From Rhizobium sp. RU20A (GTDB taxonomy: Bacteria > Pseudomonadota > Alphaproteobacteria > Rhizobiales > Rhizobiaceae): DNA of 64,000 bases. Both the position numbers and the translations under genes were made by a program. Positions 33,703 through 42,744 of the stretch are shown piece by piece. The notes under the pieces were generated by a model. That model made no database searches and had not been told where the DNA came from. It saw nothing but the letters and a program-made list of their open reading frames with translations. Within the stretch, counting starts at the first letter, position 1. Each line of letters starts with the position of its first letter. The stretch lies in contig NZ_FTMB01000001.1 in the NCBI RefSeq assembly GCF_900155885.1, forward strand, positions 1,488,001-1,552,000, in the 5' to 3' direction.

Positions 33703-34587
33703 ATGAGGACCGATAGTTTCCTGCGCGACCGTCTCATCCCCGTCGGCACGGTCATCGCGATCCTGATTGCCGTCTGGTACGTCGCCGCCGTCTTCCTCAA
33801 CGCGCCCTTCGAGCGCGATACGGCCGCCCGAGCCGGCACGGAGGTCACTTTTGCCGAGATCCTGCCGAGAACGATGGCGCAGGAGCGTCCCGTTCTGCCC
33901 GCGCCCCATCAGGTGATCGCCGAGATCTGGGACACGACCGTCAACAAGGCGGTCACCTCCAAGCGCAGCCTCGTCTACCACGCCTGGATCACGCTGTCCG
34001 CCACCCTGCTCGGCTTCGGCATCGGCGCCGCGCTCGGCATCGTGCTTGCCGTCGGCATCGTCCATAACAGGGCCATGGACCGCTCCTTCATGCCCTGGGT
34101 CATCGCCAGCCAGACGATCCCGATCCTGGCGGTCGCGCCGATGATCATCGTGGTGCTGAATGCCATCGGCATTTCCGGCCTGCTGCCGAAGGCGCTGATT
34201 TCCACTTACCTGTCCTTCTTCCCCGTCGTGGTGGGCATGGTGAAGGGCCTGCGCAGCCCCGAGGCCATCCAGCTCGACCTCATGCACACCTACAATGCCA
34301 CGCCGGCGCAAACGTTCTGGAAGCTGCGCTGGCCGGCCTCCATGCCCTACCTCTTCACCTCGCTGAAGGTCGCCGTAGCCATTTCGCTGGTCGGCGCCAT
34401 CGTCGGCGAACTGCCGACCGGTGCGGTCGCAGGCCTCGGCGCGCGGCTGCTCGCCGGCTCCTATTACGGCCAGACGGTGCAGATCTGGTCGGCGCTCTTC
34501 ATGGCGGCGGCGCTTGCCGCCATCCTCGTCGCCATCGTCGGCATAGCGCACACCGCCGTGCTGCGCCGCATGGGAGCACGCCCATGA
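33703..34587 (+). CDS. ABC transporter permease 1
   Basis: 294 residues from the ATG at 33703, with GGGAGG 8 bases upstream. About six membrane segments and the coupling loop DLMHTYNATPAQTFWKLRWP (BPD_transp_1 EAA motif). SsuC/TauC-type family. Residues 40-75 form a longer periplasmic stretch than usual. It overlaps the second permease by four bases (ATGA). Two non-identical permeases imply a heterodimeric channel. Confidence 0.9.
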   Translation: MRTDSFLRDRLIPVGTVIAILIAVWYVAAVFLNAPFERDTAARAGTEVTFAEILPRTMAQERPVLPAPHQVIAEIWDTTVNKAVTSKRSLVYHAWITLSATLLGFGIGAALGIVLAVGIVHNRAMDRSFMPWVIASQTIPILAVAPMIIVVLNAIGISGLLPKALISTYLSFFPVVVGMVKGLRSPEAIQLDLMHTYNATPAQTFWKLRWPASMPYLFTSLKVAVAISLVGAIVGELPTGAVAGLGARLLAGSYYGQTVQIWSALFMAAALAAILVAIVGIAHTAVLRRMGARP

Positions 34588-35465
34588 GCGGAGAAAACAA
34601 CTGGGGCCTCATCCTCGGCACGCTCGTCTTCTGGGCCGCCGCCTGGGCGCTGAACGAATGGCTGGTGCGCCGGGATTTTGCCGCGCCGCTCGCCCGCAGG
34701 GCTGCGCGTCTTGCCGTGCCGCTGATCTTCGGCATCACCATTCTCGTGCTGTGGGAAGGGCTGGTGCGCGGCTTCAACGTACCCTCGGTGCTGCTGCCGC
34801 CGCCCTCGATGATCGGCGTGCGGCTCGTCAATTCGCTGCCCATCCTCGCCGCCGATTTCCGCCAGACCTTCCTCAAATCGGTGCTGACGGGCTATGCCAT
34901 GGGTTGCGGCCTCGGCTTTCTCGTCGCCATCCTTATCGATCGCTCGCCCTTCCTGCAGAAGGGCCTGCTGCCGCTCGGCAATTTCGTCTCGGCGCTTCCG
35001 GTCATCGGCGTCGCGCCGATCATGGTCATGTGGTTCGGCTTCGACTGGCAGTCCAAGGTCGCCGTCGTCATCATCATGACCTTCTTCCCCATGCTGGTGA
35101 ACACGGTTGAGGGCCTTGGCGCCGCCAGCCATATGGAACGCGACCTGATGCGCACCTATGCCGCCAGCTGGTGGCAGACGCTGATCAAGCTGCGCCTTCC
35201 GGCCGCATGGCCCTTCATCTTCAACGCGCTGAAGATCAACTCGACGCTCGCCCTCATCGGCGCCATCGTCGCGGAGTTCTTCGGCACGCCGATCGTCGGC
35301 ATGGGCTTCCGCATCTCCACCGAAGTGGGGCGGATGAATGTCGACATGGTCTGGGCCGAGATCGCGGTCGCCGCGCTCGCCGGCTCGGCGTTTTACGGGG
35401 CCGTGGCGCTCATCGAGCGCATGGTCACCTTCTGGCATCCGTCTGTCCGTGGTGGGCAGGCCTAA
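34584..35465 (+). CDS. ABC transporter permease 2
   Basis: 293 residues; the ATG at 34584 overlaps the end of permease 1. Seven or so hydrophobic segments, with the EAA loop DLMRTYAASWWQTLIKLRLP and a typical GMGFRISTEVGRM tail. It pairs with permease 1 to carry the substrate delivered by the NMT1-like protein encoded 18 bases downstream. Complete and ordinary in length. Confidence 0.9.
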   Translation: MSGENNWGLILGTLVFWAAAWALNEWLVRRDFAAPLARRAARLAVPLIFGITILVLWEGLVRGFNVPSVLLPPPSMIGVRLVNSLPILAADFRQTFLKSVLTGYAMGCGLGFLVAILIDRSPFLQKGLLPLGNFVSALPVIGVAPIMVMWFGFDWQSKVAVVIIMTFFPMLVNTVEGLGAASHMERDLMRTYAASWWQTLIKLRLPAAWPFIFNALKINSTLALIGAIVAEFFGTPIVGMGFRISTEVGRMNVDMVWAEIAVAALAGSAFYGAVALIERMVTFWHPSVRGGQA

Positions 35466-35483
35466 CAAGAAGAGGGAACGACA

Positions 35484-36476
35484 ATGAAGACCACCATCGC
35501 ATCGCTGATCGCCGGCACCGCGCTGGCGCTGACGGCCTTTTCCGCGCACGCGGCCGACAAGGTCACGCTGCAGCTGAAGTGGGTGACGCAGGCCCAGTTC
35601 GCCGGCTACTACGTCGCCAAGGAAAAGGGTTACTACGAGGAGGAAGGCCTTGATGTCGAGATCAAGCCGGGCGGCCCGGACATTGCCCCGGCCCAGGTGA
35701 TCGCCGGCGGCGGCGCCGATGTCATCGTCGACTGGATGCCCTCGGCGCTGGCCACCCGCGAAAAGGGCGTGCCCCTCGTCAACATCGCCCAGCCCTTCAA
35801 GAAATCCGGCATGATGCTGACCTGTCTGAAGGAAAGCGGCGTCGCGACGCCCGCCGACTTCAAGGGCAAGACGCTCGGCGTCTGGTTCTTCGGCAACGAA
35901 TATCCGTTCCTGTCCTGGATGAGCCAGCTGAAGCTGAAGACCGATGGCGGCCCGGATGGCGTGACGGTGCTGAAGCAGGGCTTCAACGTCGATCCGCTGA
36001 TCCAGAAGCAGGCCGCCTGCATCTCCACCATGACCTATAACGAATACTGGCAGGTGATCGACGCCGGCATCAAGCCGGAAGACCTCGTCACCTTCAAGTA
36101 CGAGGACCAGGGCGTGGCGACGCTGGAAGACGGTCTCTACGTGCTGGAAGACAAGCTGAAGGACCCGGCCTTCAAGGAGAAGATGGTCAAGTTCGTCCGC
36201 GCCTCCATGAAGGGCTGGAAATACGCCGAGGCCAATTCGGACGAAGCCGCCGAGATCGTGCTCGAAAACGATTCCACCGGCGCCCAGACGGAAGCCCACC
36301 AGAAGCGCATGATGGGCGAAGTCGCCAAGCTGACGGCCGGCTCGAACGGCGCGCTGGATGAAGCCGACTACAAACGCACCGTCGCCTCGCTTCTGGCCGG
36401 CGGTTCCGACCCCGTGATCTCCAAGGAGCCGGAAGGCGCCTGGACGCATGACGTGACCAATGAGGCGCTGAAGTAA
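35484..36476 (+). CDS. NMT1/ThiY-like periplasmic binding protein
   Basis: 330 residues. A signal peptide (MKTTIASLIAGTALALTAFS, cleavage after AHA) leads into KVTLQLKWVTQAQFAGYYVA, the hallmark of the NMT1/THI5-like family whose members bind thiamin pyrimidine precursors (formylaminopyrimidine) and related small compounds. This fits a pyrimidine-like ligand in the pyrimidine operon, although sulfonates and riboflavin-like ligands also occur in the family. It is the last gene of the unit and is followed by a strong terminator. Confidence 0.9.
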   Translation: MKTTIASLIAGTALALTAFSAHAADKVTLQLKWVTQAQFAGYYVAKEKGYYEEEGLDVEIKPGGPDIAPAQVIAGGGADVIVDWMPSALATREKGVPLVNIAQPFKKSGMMLTCLKESGVATPADFKGKTLGVWFFGNEYPFLSWMSQLKLKTDGGPDGVTVLKQGFNVDPLIQKQAACISTMTYNEYWQVIDAGIKPEDLVTFKYEDQGVATLEDGLYVLEDKLKDPAFKEKMVKFVRASMKGWKYAEANSDEAAEIVLENDSTGAQTEAHQKRMMGEVAKLTAGSNGALDEADYKRTVASLLAGGSDPVISKEPEGAWTHDVTNEALK

Positions 36477-36503
36477 TCCGCAGCGCGCGGCTCAGAGTAG
36501 AAG

Positions 36504-36536
36504 GGGGCGTGCGACAAGCTGTTGCGCGCCCCTTTT
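36504..36536 (+). terminator. Terminator of the NMT1-type ABC operon
   Basis: A 13-bp stem (GGGGCGTGCGACA with TGTTGCGCGCCCC, two G-T pairs) with a 3-base loop is followed by TTTT, 28 bases after the stop of the binding-protein gene. Confidence 0.85.
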
Positions 36537-36789
36537 GCGTTGGCGACTCTTCTCGTGTTGCAGTGCAGTGCAAAGCAGGCTAAAAATTATTGAGGCACCA
36601 CAAGATTTGCAATCTTGTAAGCATTTCGGGCGCTGATTACATTCGCCTGCGCCCGCAGGTTCGAAAAACCTACGAGAAGCCGTTGGTTTTGCGGTGTCTC
36701 CGGCAAGCAATGACGCCCGCAAGACTCCGGGCAGAGCGGAATGACGGCGAATGCCACAGGCGGTAAGGCCGCACGCAGGCGCAAAGTCC
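36537..36789. other. AT-richer gap before the RND genes (no gene)
   Basis: About 250 bases after the terminator. It contains the palindrome at 36600-36618 and a short tandem TGCAGTGCAGTGCAAAG near 36558. No gene; presumably the promoter of the efflux genes. Confidence 0.55.
36600..36618. promoter_or_regulatory. Palindromic operator candidate upstream of RND efflux genes
   Basis: ACAAGATT-TGC-AATCTTGT is a perfect inverted repeat with 8-base arms, 170 bases before the efflux fusion protein start. It looks like a site for a dimeric repressor of TetR or MarR type, but none is encoded nearby. Binding protein unknown. Confidence 0.4.
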
Positions 36790-38040
36790 ATGGTTTTGAA
36801 AGTATATGAGATGGCCGACACGTTGAACCCCCTCCTGGCCGGCGCCCTTCTTGCAGGGCTTTCGCTGGCCGCTGCGGCCCCCTTGCAGGCTCTGGCGCAG
36901 GACACTGCCACACCTGCCGCTGAGACCAGCGCGCAGCCGTCTGCCGAGCAGGCGCTGCCCGCCATCGTCGTCAGCGCCGTGACAAGCCGCAAGATGACGG
37001 ACCGCGTTCTGACCTCCGGCACGATCCGCGCCATCGAGGAAGTTTTCGTCGCGCCGCTCGTCGAAGGCCTGTCGATCCGCTCGCTTCAGGCCGATGTCGG
37101 CGATACCGTTGCCGCCGATCAGGTTCTTGCCACCCTCAATGACGACCAGCTCGTGTTGCAGAAGAGCCAGCTGGAGGCAACGCTTGCGAAGGCCGAGGCG
37201 GGCCTCGCCCAGTATCAGGCAGCGCTCGCCGAAGCTCAGGCCAATGCCGAAGAGGCCGTGCGCACCCGAGACCGCAATGCCGCGCTCGTGAAGAACGGCA
37301 TCGTCTCAACGGCCATCGCCGACCAGACACGCGCCGCCGCGACGGCCGCCCTCGCCCGGGTCAACTCCGCCGAGCAGGCGATCGCCGTCTCCAAGGCCGA
37401 CATCAAGGTCGCCGAAACCCAGATTTCCGATATCGACCTTCGGCTTGCCCGCACCGCCGTCAAGGCGCCGGTCGCCGGCGTGATCTCCGCTCGCACCGCC
37501 AAGGTGGGGGCGATCGCCAGCGGCGCCGGCCAGCCCCTCTTCACGCTCATTCGCGACAATGCCATCGAGCTCGTCGCCGACCTTTCCGAAACCGACATCC
37601 AGAAGATCAAGGTCGGCCAGCCGGCCACTGTGACAGTGGCGGGCGGAACGACGGCAATCGAAGGCAAGGTGCGGCTCGTTTCGCCCACCGTCGATCCCGT
37701 CACGCGCCTCGGCGCCGTGCACATCGTCGTCAGCGGAGATCAGGGCGCGCGCGCCGGCATGTATGCGAGCGCCGAGATCGTCATCCGCGAGGAAGAGGGC
37801 CTTGCTTTGCCGCTGTCGGCCATCACCAGCGGCCGGGACGGCTCCTTCGCCCGCGCGGTGGAGAACGGCGTCGTCAAGCAGGTGAAAATCGAAACCGGCA
37901 TCCAGGATGGCGGCTTCATCGAAATCGTCAGCGGCCTGAAGGCTGGTGACCTTGTGGTGGCGAAGGCGGGGGCTTTCGTGCGGGATGGCGACAAGATCAA
38001 GCCGATCCGTAGCGAAGAGACCCAGGCCGCGTCCAACTGA
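36790..38040 (+). CDS. RND efflux periplasmic adaptor (membrane fusion protein)
   Basis: 416 residues from the ATG at 36790 (an in-frame ATG at 36811 is an alternative). A signal peptide (GALLAGLSLAAAAPLQALAQ) is followed by the adaptor layout: beta-barrel/lipoyl halves with VAPLVEGLSIRSLQADVGDT and TAVKAPVAGVISARTAKVGA, around a coiled-coil hairpin (about residues 115-215, SQLEATLAKAEAGLAQYQAA). It bridges the RND pump to an outer-membrane channel that is not encoded here. It is 9 bases upstream of the permease gene. Confidence 0.9.
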   Translation: MVLKVYEMADTLNPLLAGALLAGLSLAAAAPLQALAQDTATPAAETSAQPSAEQALPAIVVSAVTSRKMTDRVLTSGTIRAIEEVFVAPLVEGLSIRSLQADVGDTVAADQVLATLNDDQLVLQKSQLEATLAKAEAGLAQYQAALAEAQANAEEAVRTRDRNAALVKNGIVSTAIADQTRAAATAALARVNSAEQAIAVSKADIKVAETQISDIDLRLARTAVKAPVAGVISARTAKVGAIASGAGQPLFTLIRDNAIELVADLSETDIQKIKVGQPATVTVAGGTTAIEGKVRLVSPTVDPVTRLGAVHIVVSGDQGARAGMYASAEIVIREEEGLALPLSAITSGRDGSFARAVENGVVKQVKIETGIQDGGFIEIVSGLKAGDLVVAKAGAFVRDGDKIKPIRSEETQAASN

Positions 38041-38049
38041 GGGTAGGAC

Positions 38050-41000
38050 ATGAACTTTTCCGCCTGGTCGATCCGCAATCCCATTGCGCCGCTGCTCGGC
38101 TTTGCCCTGCTTCTCTTCATGGGGATCCAGGCGTTCTACGCCCTGCCGATCACCCGCTTCCCGAACATCGACGTCCCCGTCATCGCGGTCAGCGTCCAGC
38201 AGAGCGGCGCATCACCCGCCGAGCTGGAAGTGCAGGTGACCAAGGAAATCGAGGACGCGGTGGCGTCCATCAGCGGCGTCGATGAGGTCCAGTCTACCGT
38301 CACCGACGGCAATTCGCAGACCGCCGTCGTCTTCCGCATCGAAAAGCCGACGGCCGAAGCGCTGCAGGAAACCAAGGACGCCATCGACAAGATCCGCGGC
38401 GACCTGCCGGCCGGCATCGAGGAACCCGTCATCACCAAGGTGGACGTGGAAGGTCAGGCCATCCAGACCTTCGCGGTGACCGCACCGAACATGACGCTGG
38501 AAGAGCTTTCCTGGTTCGTGGACGATACCGTCAAGCGCGCCCTTCAGGGCCAGCCCGGTGTCGGCCGCATCGACCGCTACGGCGGGGCGGACCGCGAGGT
38601 GCGCATTGCGCTGAACCCGGACAAGCTCGCCGCCTACGGCATCACCGCGCCAGACGTCAACGCGCAGCTGCGCGGCACCAACGTCGATCTCGGTTCGGGC
38701 CGCGGCCAGGTGGCCGGCAACGAGCAGACGATCCGCACGCTCGGTGACGCCCGCAGCGTCGCCCAGCTCGCCAACACCACCATCGCCCTGCCGACAGGGA
38801 CCTTCGTCAAGCTCTCCGAACTCGGCACCATCACCGACACCTATCAGGAACAGAAGTCCTTCTCGCGCTTCAACGGCGCGCCGACGGTGACCTTCGCCGT
38901 GTTCCGCGCCAAGGGCGCCAGTGAAGTCTCGGTCTCCGACACCGTCGCCGAAAGCCTTGCGGCCGTGCGCAAGACCCATCCCGAAGTCTCCATCGCCATG
39001 GTGGATGACAGCGTCTACTTCACCTACGGCAATTACGAGGCGGCCCTGCACACGCTGATGGAGGGAGCCCTGCTCGCCGTCATCGTGGTCTTCCTCTTCC
39101 TGATGAACTGGCGCGCCACGCTCATTGCCGCCGTCGCCCTGCCGCTGTCCGCGATCCCGACCTTCTGGATCATGGACCTCATGGGCTTCTCGCTGAACCT
39201 CGTCAGCTTCCTCGCACTGACGCTGGCGACGGGTATTCTCGTCGACGACGCCATCGTCGAGATCGAGAACATCGCCCGCCACATCAAGATGGGCAAGACG
39301 CCCTATCGTGCCGCGCTGGAAGCCGCCGACGAAATCGGCCTCGCCGTCATCGCGACGAGCTTCACCATCATCGCCGTCTTCGTACCGGTGTCGTTCATGC
39401 CGGGCATTCCCGGCCAGTACTTCATCCAGTTCGGCCTGACGGTCGCCTTCTCCGTGTTCTTCTCGCTGATGGTGGCGCGTCTCATCACGCCGCTGATGGC
39501 CGCCTATCTGATGCGCTCCGGCGACGGCATGGACGAACACCACGACAAGGACGGCCTGATCATGCGCGGCTACACCCGGCTGGTGTCCGGGACGACCCGC
39601 AAATGGTACTGGCGCTACACCACCCTGCTCGGCGCCATCGCCTTCCTGATCGGCTCCGTCATGCTGCTCGCGCAGGTGCCCGGCAGCTTCCTGCCGCCGG
39701 AAGACAATTCCCGCGTCGTTCTCTCGGTGGAACTGCCGCCGAACGCAACGCTGGATGAAACCAGCGCCTCGACCAACCAGATCTATGCGGCGATACGCGA
39801 CATCCCCGGCGTCGAGAGCGTCTTCGTCCTTGGCGGCGCCTCGCCGAAGGGCGATCTCGAAATGCGCCGCGCCACCGTGCGCGTCATCCTCGAACATATC
39901 GACCACTCGCTGCTGAAGACGCTCGTCAACAAGGGTCTCGGAAATCTGCCGCTGATCGGCCACCTCATGCCCAAGGTGGAAGACAATGGCCGCACGCGCC
40001 CGCAATGGGATATCGAGCGGGAGATCTTCCAGGCGGTGCGATCGATCCCGGACGTGCGTATTTCCAAGGTCAACGACCGCGCCGAGCGTGACCTGACCTT
40101 CAACTTCCTCTCGACCAACGAGCAGGATCTGAACGAGGCGATCGGTACGCTGGAATCGCGCCTGCGCGCCTCCTCGGTGCTCGCCAACGTCTCGTCCGAG
40201 GGCGCCCTGCCCCGGCCGGAATTGCAGATCCGCCCCCGCACGGCGGAAGCGGCCCGCCTCGGCATCACGCCGCAGCAGATCGCCCAGACAGTGCGCGTCG
40301 CCACCATCGGCGACGTGGACGCCAACCTCGCGAAGATCTCGCTGGACGACCGGCAGATCCCGATCCGCGTGCAGATGTCGCTGGATGTGCGCCGCGATCT
40401 CCAGGCGATTCGCAACCTGAAGATCAAGACCGCGAGCGGCGCCAGCGTGCCGCTCTATACGGTCGCCGACATCGACTATGCGGAGGGCCCGAGCTCGATC
40501 AAGCGCAACAACCGCAACCGCGTCGTCGCCATCGGCTCCGACGTGCCTTTCGGCACCGCGCTCGATACGGCAACGGCCGAATTCAAGAAGATCGTGGCCG
40601 AAACCCAGCTGCCGCCGACGGTGCAACTGGCCGAAAGCGGCGACGCCAAGGTGCAGGCGGAGATGACGCAGAGCTTCGGCAACGCCATGCTGCTCGGCCT
40701 CCTGATGGTGCTCGTGGTGCTGATCCTGCTCTTCAAGGACGTGATCCAGCCCTTCACCATCCTCTTCTCGCTGCCGCTGGCCATTGGCGGCGTGGCGATG
40801 GGGCTCATCCTCACCGGCAACTCGCTCTCCATGCCCGTCCTCATCGGCATCCTCATGCTGATGGGCATCGTGACGAAGAACGCCATCCTGCTGGTGGATT
40901 TCGCCATCGAGATGAAGCGGCACGGCATGGAGCGGGTGGAAGCCATGATCGAAGCCGGCCGCAAGCGTGCGCGCCCGATCATCATGACCTCCATCGCCAT

Positions 41001-41364
41001 GTCCGCCGGCATGCTGCCCTCGGCGCTCGGCGTCGGCGAAGGCGGCTCCTTCCGCGCACCCATGGCGATCGCCGTGATCGGCGGCATCATCGTCTCGACG
41101 GTGCTCAGCCTCGTCGTCGTGCCCTCCTTCTTCCTGATCATGGATGATCTGTCGCGCCTGCTCGGCCGCATCTTCGGCCGCTTCGTCGGCAAGAAGGACG
41201 AGGAAAGCCCGCCGATGGACAACGAGGCGCTGACGGAAACGGTGATCGACCAGAGCCGCGTCATCAATGCGCTGCAGACGCGCCTTGCCAAGCTGGAGGC
41301 CGAGGAAAACGGCCCGCCCGCCAAGTCGAACGTGATCAACCATCCGGCGCTCGCCGCCGAATAG
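38050..41364 (+). CDS. RND efflux permease (AcrB-like, HAE1/MMPL-type)
   Basis: 1104 residues, an inner-membrane proton-driven exporter with twelve membrane helices and two large periplasmic loops. The N-terminus has NFSAWSIRNPIAPLLGFALL, the core IDVPVIAVSVQQSGASPAEL and the proton-relay aspartates in GILVDDAIVEIENIARHI; the second half shows ILLFKDVIQPFTILFSLPLA and KNAILLVDFAIEMKRHG. A charged C-terminal tail of about 45 residues (QSRVINALQTRLAKLEAEEN) is longer than in AcrB. With the adaptor upstream it would export hydrophobic compounds or metabolites. The substrate is unknown. Confidence 0.94.
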   Translation: MNFSAWSIRNPIAPLLGFALLLFMGIQAFYALPITRFPNIDVPVIAVSVQQSGASPAELEVQVTKEIEDAVASISGVDEVQSTVTDGNSQTAVVFRIEKPTAEALQETKDAIDKIRGDLPAGIEEPVITKVDVEGQAIQTFAVTAPNMTLEELSWFVDDTVKRALQGQPGVGRIDRYGGADREVRIALNPDKLAAYGITAPDVNAQLRGTNVDLGSGRGQVAGNEQTIRTLGDARSVAQLANTTIALPTGTFVKLSELGTITDTYQEQKSFSRFNGAPTVTFAVFRAKGASEVSVSDTVAESLAAVRKTHPEVSIAMVDDSVYFTYGNYEAALHTLMEGALLAVIVVFLFLMNWRATLIAAVALPLSAIPTFWIMDLMGFSLNLVSFLALTLATGILVDDAIVEIENIARHIKMGKTPYRAALEAADEIGLAVIATSFTIIAVFVPVSFMPGIPGQYFIQFGLTVAFSVFFSLMVARLITPLMAAYLMRSGDGMDEHHDKDGLIMRGYTRLVSGTTRKWYWRYTTLLGAIAFLIGSVMLLAQVPGSFLPPEDNSRVVLSVELPPNATLDETSASTNQIYAAIRDIPGVESVFVLGGASPKGDLEMRRATVRVILEHIDHSLLKTLVNKGLGNLPLIGHLMPKVEDNGRTRPQWDIEREIFQAVRSIPDVRISKVNDRAERDLTFNFLSTNEQDLNEAIGTLESRLRASSVLANVSSEGALPRPELQIRPRTAEAARLGITPQQIAQTVRVATIGDVDANLAKISLDDRQIPIRVQMSLDVRRDLQAIRNLKIKTASGASVPLYTVADIDYAEGPSSIKRNNRNRVVAIGSDVPFGTALDTATAEFKKIVAETQLPPTVQLAESGDAKVQAEMTQSFGNAMLLGLLMVLVVLILLFKDVIQPFTILFSLPLAIGGVAMGLILTGNSLSMPVLIGILMLMGIVTKNAILLVDFAIEMKRHGMERVEAMIEAGRKRARPIIMTSIAMSAGMLPSALGVGEGGSFRAPMAIAVIGGIIVSTVLSLVVVPSFFLIMDDLSRLLGRIFGRFVGKKDEESPPMDNEALTETVIDQSRVINALQTRLAKLEAEENGPPAKSNVINHPALAAE

Positions 41365-41391
41365 CGGCCACGACATCCGATCGGCTGACAG

Positions 41392-41425
41392 GCCCCCGGC
41401 ATCCGTGCCGGGGGCTTTCTTGTTT
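41392..41425 (+). terminator. Terminator after the RND permease
   Basis: A perfect 10-bp stem GCCCCCGGCA/TGCCGGGGGC with loop TCCG is followed by TTTCTTGTTTTT, 27 bases after the permease stop. Confidence 0.9.
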
Positions 41426-41768
41426 TTGAGCCGTCTTCCAGACCTGCGCCAGCGCCTCAACGAAGCGAAAACGGGTCTGGTCAGAAATCACCCTCTGCCT
41501 GCAAATGCTCCCGCTTGCTGCGGCCGCCGATTGATCAAGATCAAGGCCGGTCTTGCCCTTTGCTGCGATTGTCTTCCCAGAACGAACCATGTGCCACCGA
41601 AGGCCTGAACCCGCGCAAGCCGGTTCAGCGCGCTGTCAGCATGCCTCGCCCAATGGTCCTGCTTCCTTGCGGGAGACGGCGCGGCGGCCGGGCCATGGGG
41701 CTGGGGCGCGTCACGACGGGCGCAAAGAACGGGGGCGGCGACCAGACCTTGCCGCACCCGGAAAGGGG
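41426..41768. other. Upstream region of the Crp/Fnr gene (no gene)
   Basis: About 340 bases between the terminator and the regulator start. Apart from the FNR-type box at 41531-41544 nothing was recognised. Frames running through it toward the regulator have no family similarity, so I treat it as a long leader or promoter region. Confidence 0.5.
41531..41544. promoter_or_regulatory. FNR/DNR-type box TTGAT-N4-ATCAA
   Basis: TTGATCAAGATCAA matches the FNR box exactly with symmetric TTGAT/ATCAA arms. It lies 225 bases before the Crp/Fnr regulator gene. Such boxes bind FnrN, DNR and NnrR-type regulators when oxygen is low. Confidence 0.7.
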
Positions 41769-42458
41769 ATGACGGTGAAAACCTTGAGATTGAACACGAG
41801 AGACCGCGAAACGATCATGAAATGCCAGCTCTTTGGCGGCGTGCGTCCGGAAACGGCGGCGCGCCTGCTGGATGGCGCGCTGGTCTCGAGCCATGAGGCC
41901 GGCGACATTCTCTTTCGCGAAGGCGAAGGCATCGACAGCCTGATGGTGGTGCTGAACGGCCTGGTGCGCGTTTACCGCAGCGGCCGCGAAGGCCGGGAAG
42001 CCGACCTCGGCGTCTTCACCGCCGGCGACGTTTTCGGTGAATGCGCCATCCTCTCGCGCGGCCGCGTGGCCGGCGCCCATGGCCAGGCGCTGGAACCGAG
42101 CCTGATCGCCCACATCGACATGCACCGCGCCCGGCAGATGCTCGCCGAAGACCCGAGCTTTGCCAGCGCCGTCATGACGCTGCTCTGCCAACGCCTGCAC
42201 GATCTGCAGGACAGCCTGGCCGAAGACCGCCTGCTGACGGCCCACCAGCGCGTCGCCCACTATCTGCTGCGCCACTGCCCGGAAGGCCAGGCCCCGGTCA
42301 GCTTCCGCCTGCCCTTCCAGAAAAGCGTCCTCGCCGGCAAGCTCGGCCTTGCGCCGGAAGCCCTCTCCCGCGCCTTCTCCCACCTTCGCCAACGCGGCGT
42401 GGTGGTGCGCGGCCGGGTGATCGAGGTGCACGACAAGGATGCGCTGCGCGAGGCGTGA
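41769..42458 (+). CDS. Crp/Fnr-family transcriptional regulator without Fe-S cysteines
   Basis: 229 residues from the ATG at 41769. An N-terminal cyclic-nucleotide-type beta-roll (about 20-130, DILFREGEGIDSLMVVLNGL, DVFGECAILSRG), a dimer helix and a C-terminal HTH (about 165-225, VLAGKLGLAPEALSRAFSHL) are clear. The E-x-x-SR recognition pattern is typical of FNR/DNR-type DNA reading. Only one cysteine occurs in the N-terminal 25 residues, so it lacks the Fe-S cluster set of FNR and resembles DNR/NnrR or Crp-like sensors of NO or haem. No denitrification genes are in view. It is monocistronic and lies behind a perfect FNR box. Confidence 0.85.
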   Translation: MTVKTLRLNTRDRETIMKCQLFGGVRPETAARLLDGALVSSHEAGDILFREGEGIDSLMVVLNGLVRVYRSGREGREADLGVFTAGDVFGECAILSRGRVAGAHGQALEPSLIAHIDMHRARQMLAEDPSFASAVMTLLCQRLHDLQDSLAEDRLLTAHQRVAHYLLRHCPEGQAPVSFRLPFQKSVLAGKLGLAPEALSRAFSHLRQRGVVVRGRVIEVHDKDALREA

Positions 42459-42744
42459 GGGGTGCAGCGGGTGTGAGTGGCGGTTGGGGGTCTTGGCGGC
42501 AGGCTCAGGGCTGTCGTCGGCTTTTTGCCCGAAGCAGACCTACTTATCTGGAATTCTGACGGCGGCTTTGCACCCTCAATTCGGACGTTTGGATAGCTTC
42601 CAGTTTTACCCAAATCCCGTCGTTCGCATTCGTATATCGAGGTGACTTATCGTGCGGAGATTGGGAAATGAGACTCGTTGGTGAAGTCTAGATGCGAACC
42701 TTTTTCGGCGTGTGAGGCAGAGGCTTATCGGTGTCTGTTTTGGG
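42459..42744. other. AT-richer gap at the edge of the island (no gene)
   Basis: 286 bases where base composition falls sharply relative to the flanks. No reading frame or signal I can support. It marks the left edge of the probable island that includes the abortive-infection-like gene. Confidence 0.5.

Noticed and set aside
38212-41460. Open frame of over 1000 codons on the minus strand
   Set aside because: It is exactly antisense to the RND permease, has a His/Asp/Arg/Gly-biased composition typical of the opposite strand of GC-rich coding DNA, and no domain is recognisable.
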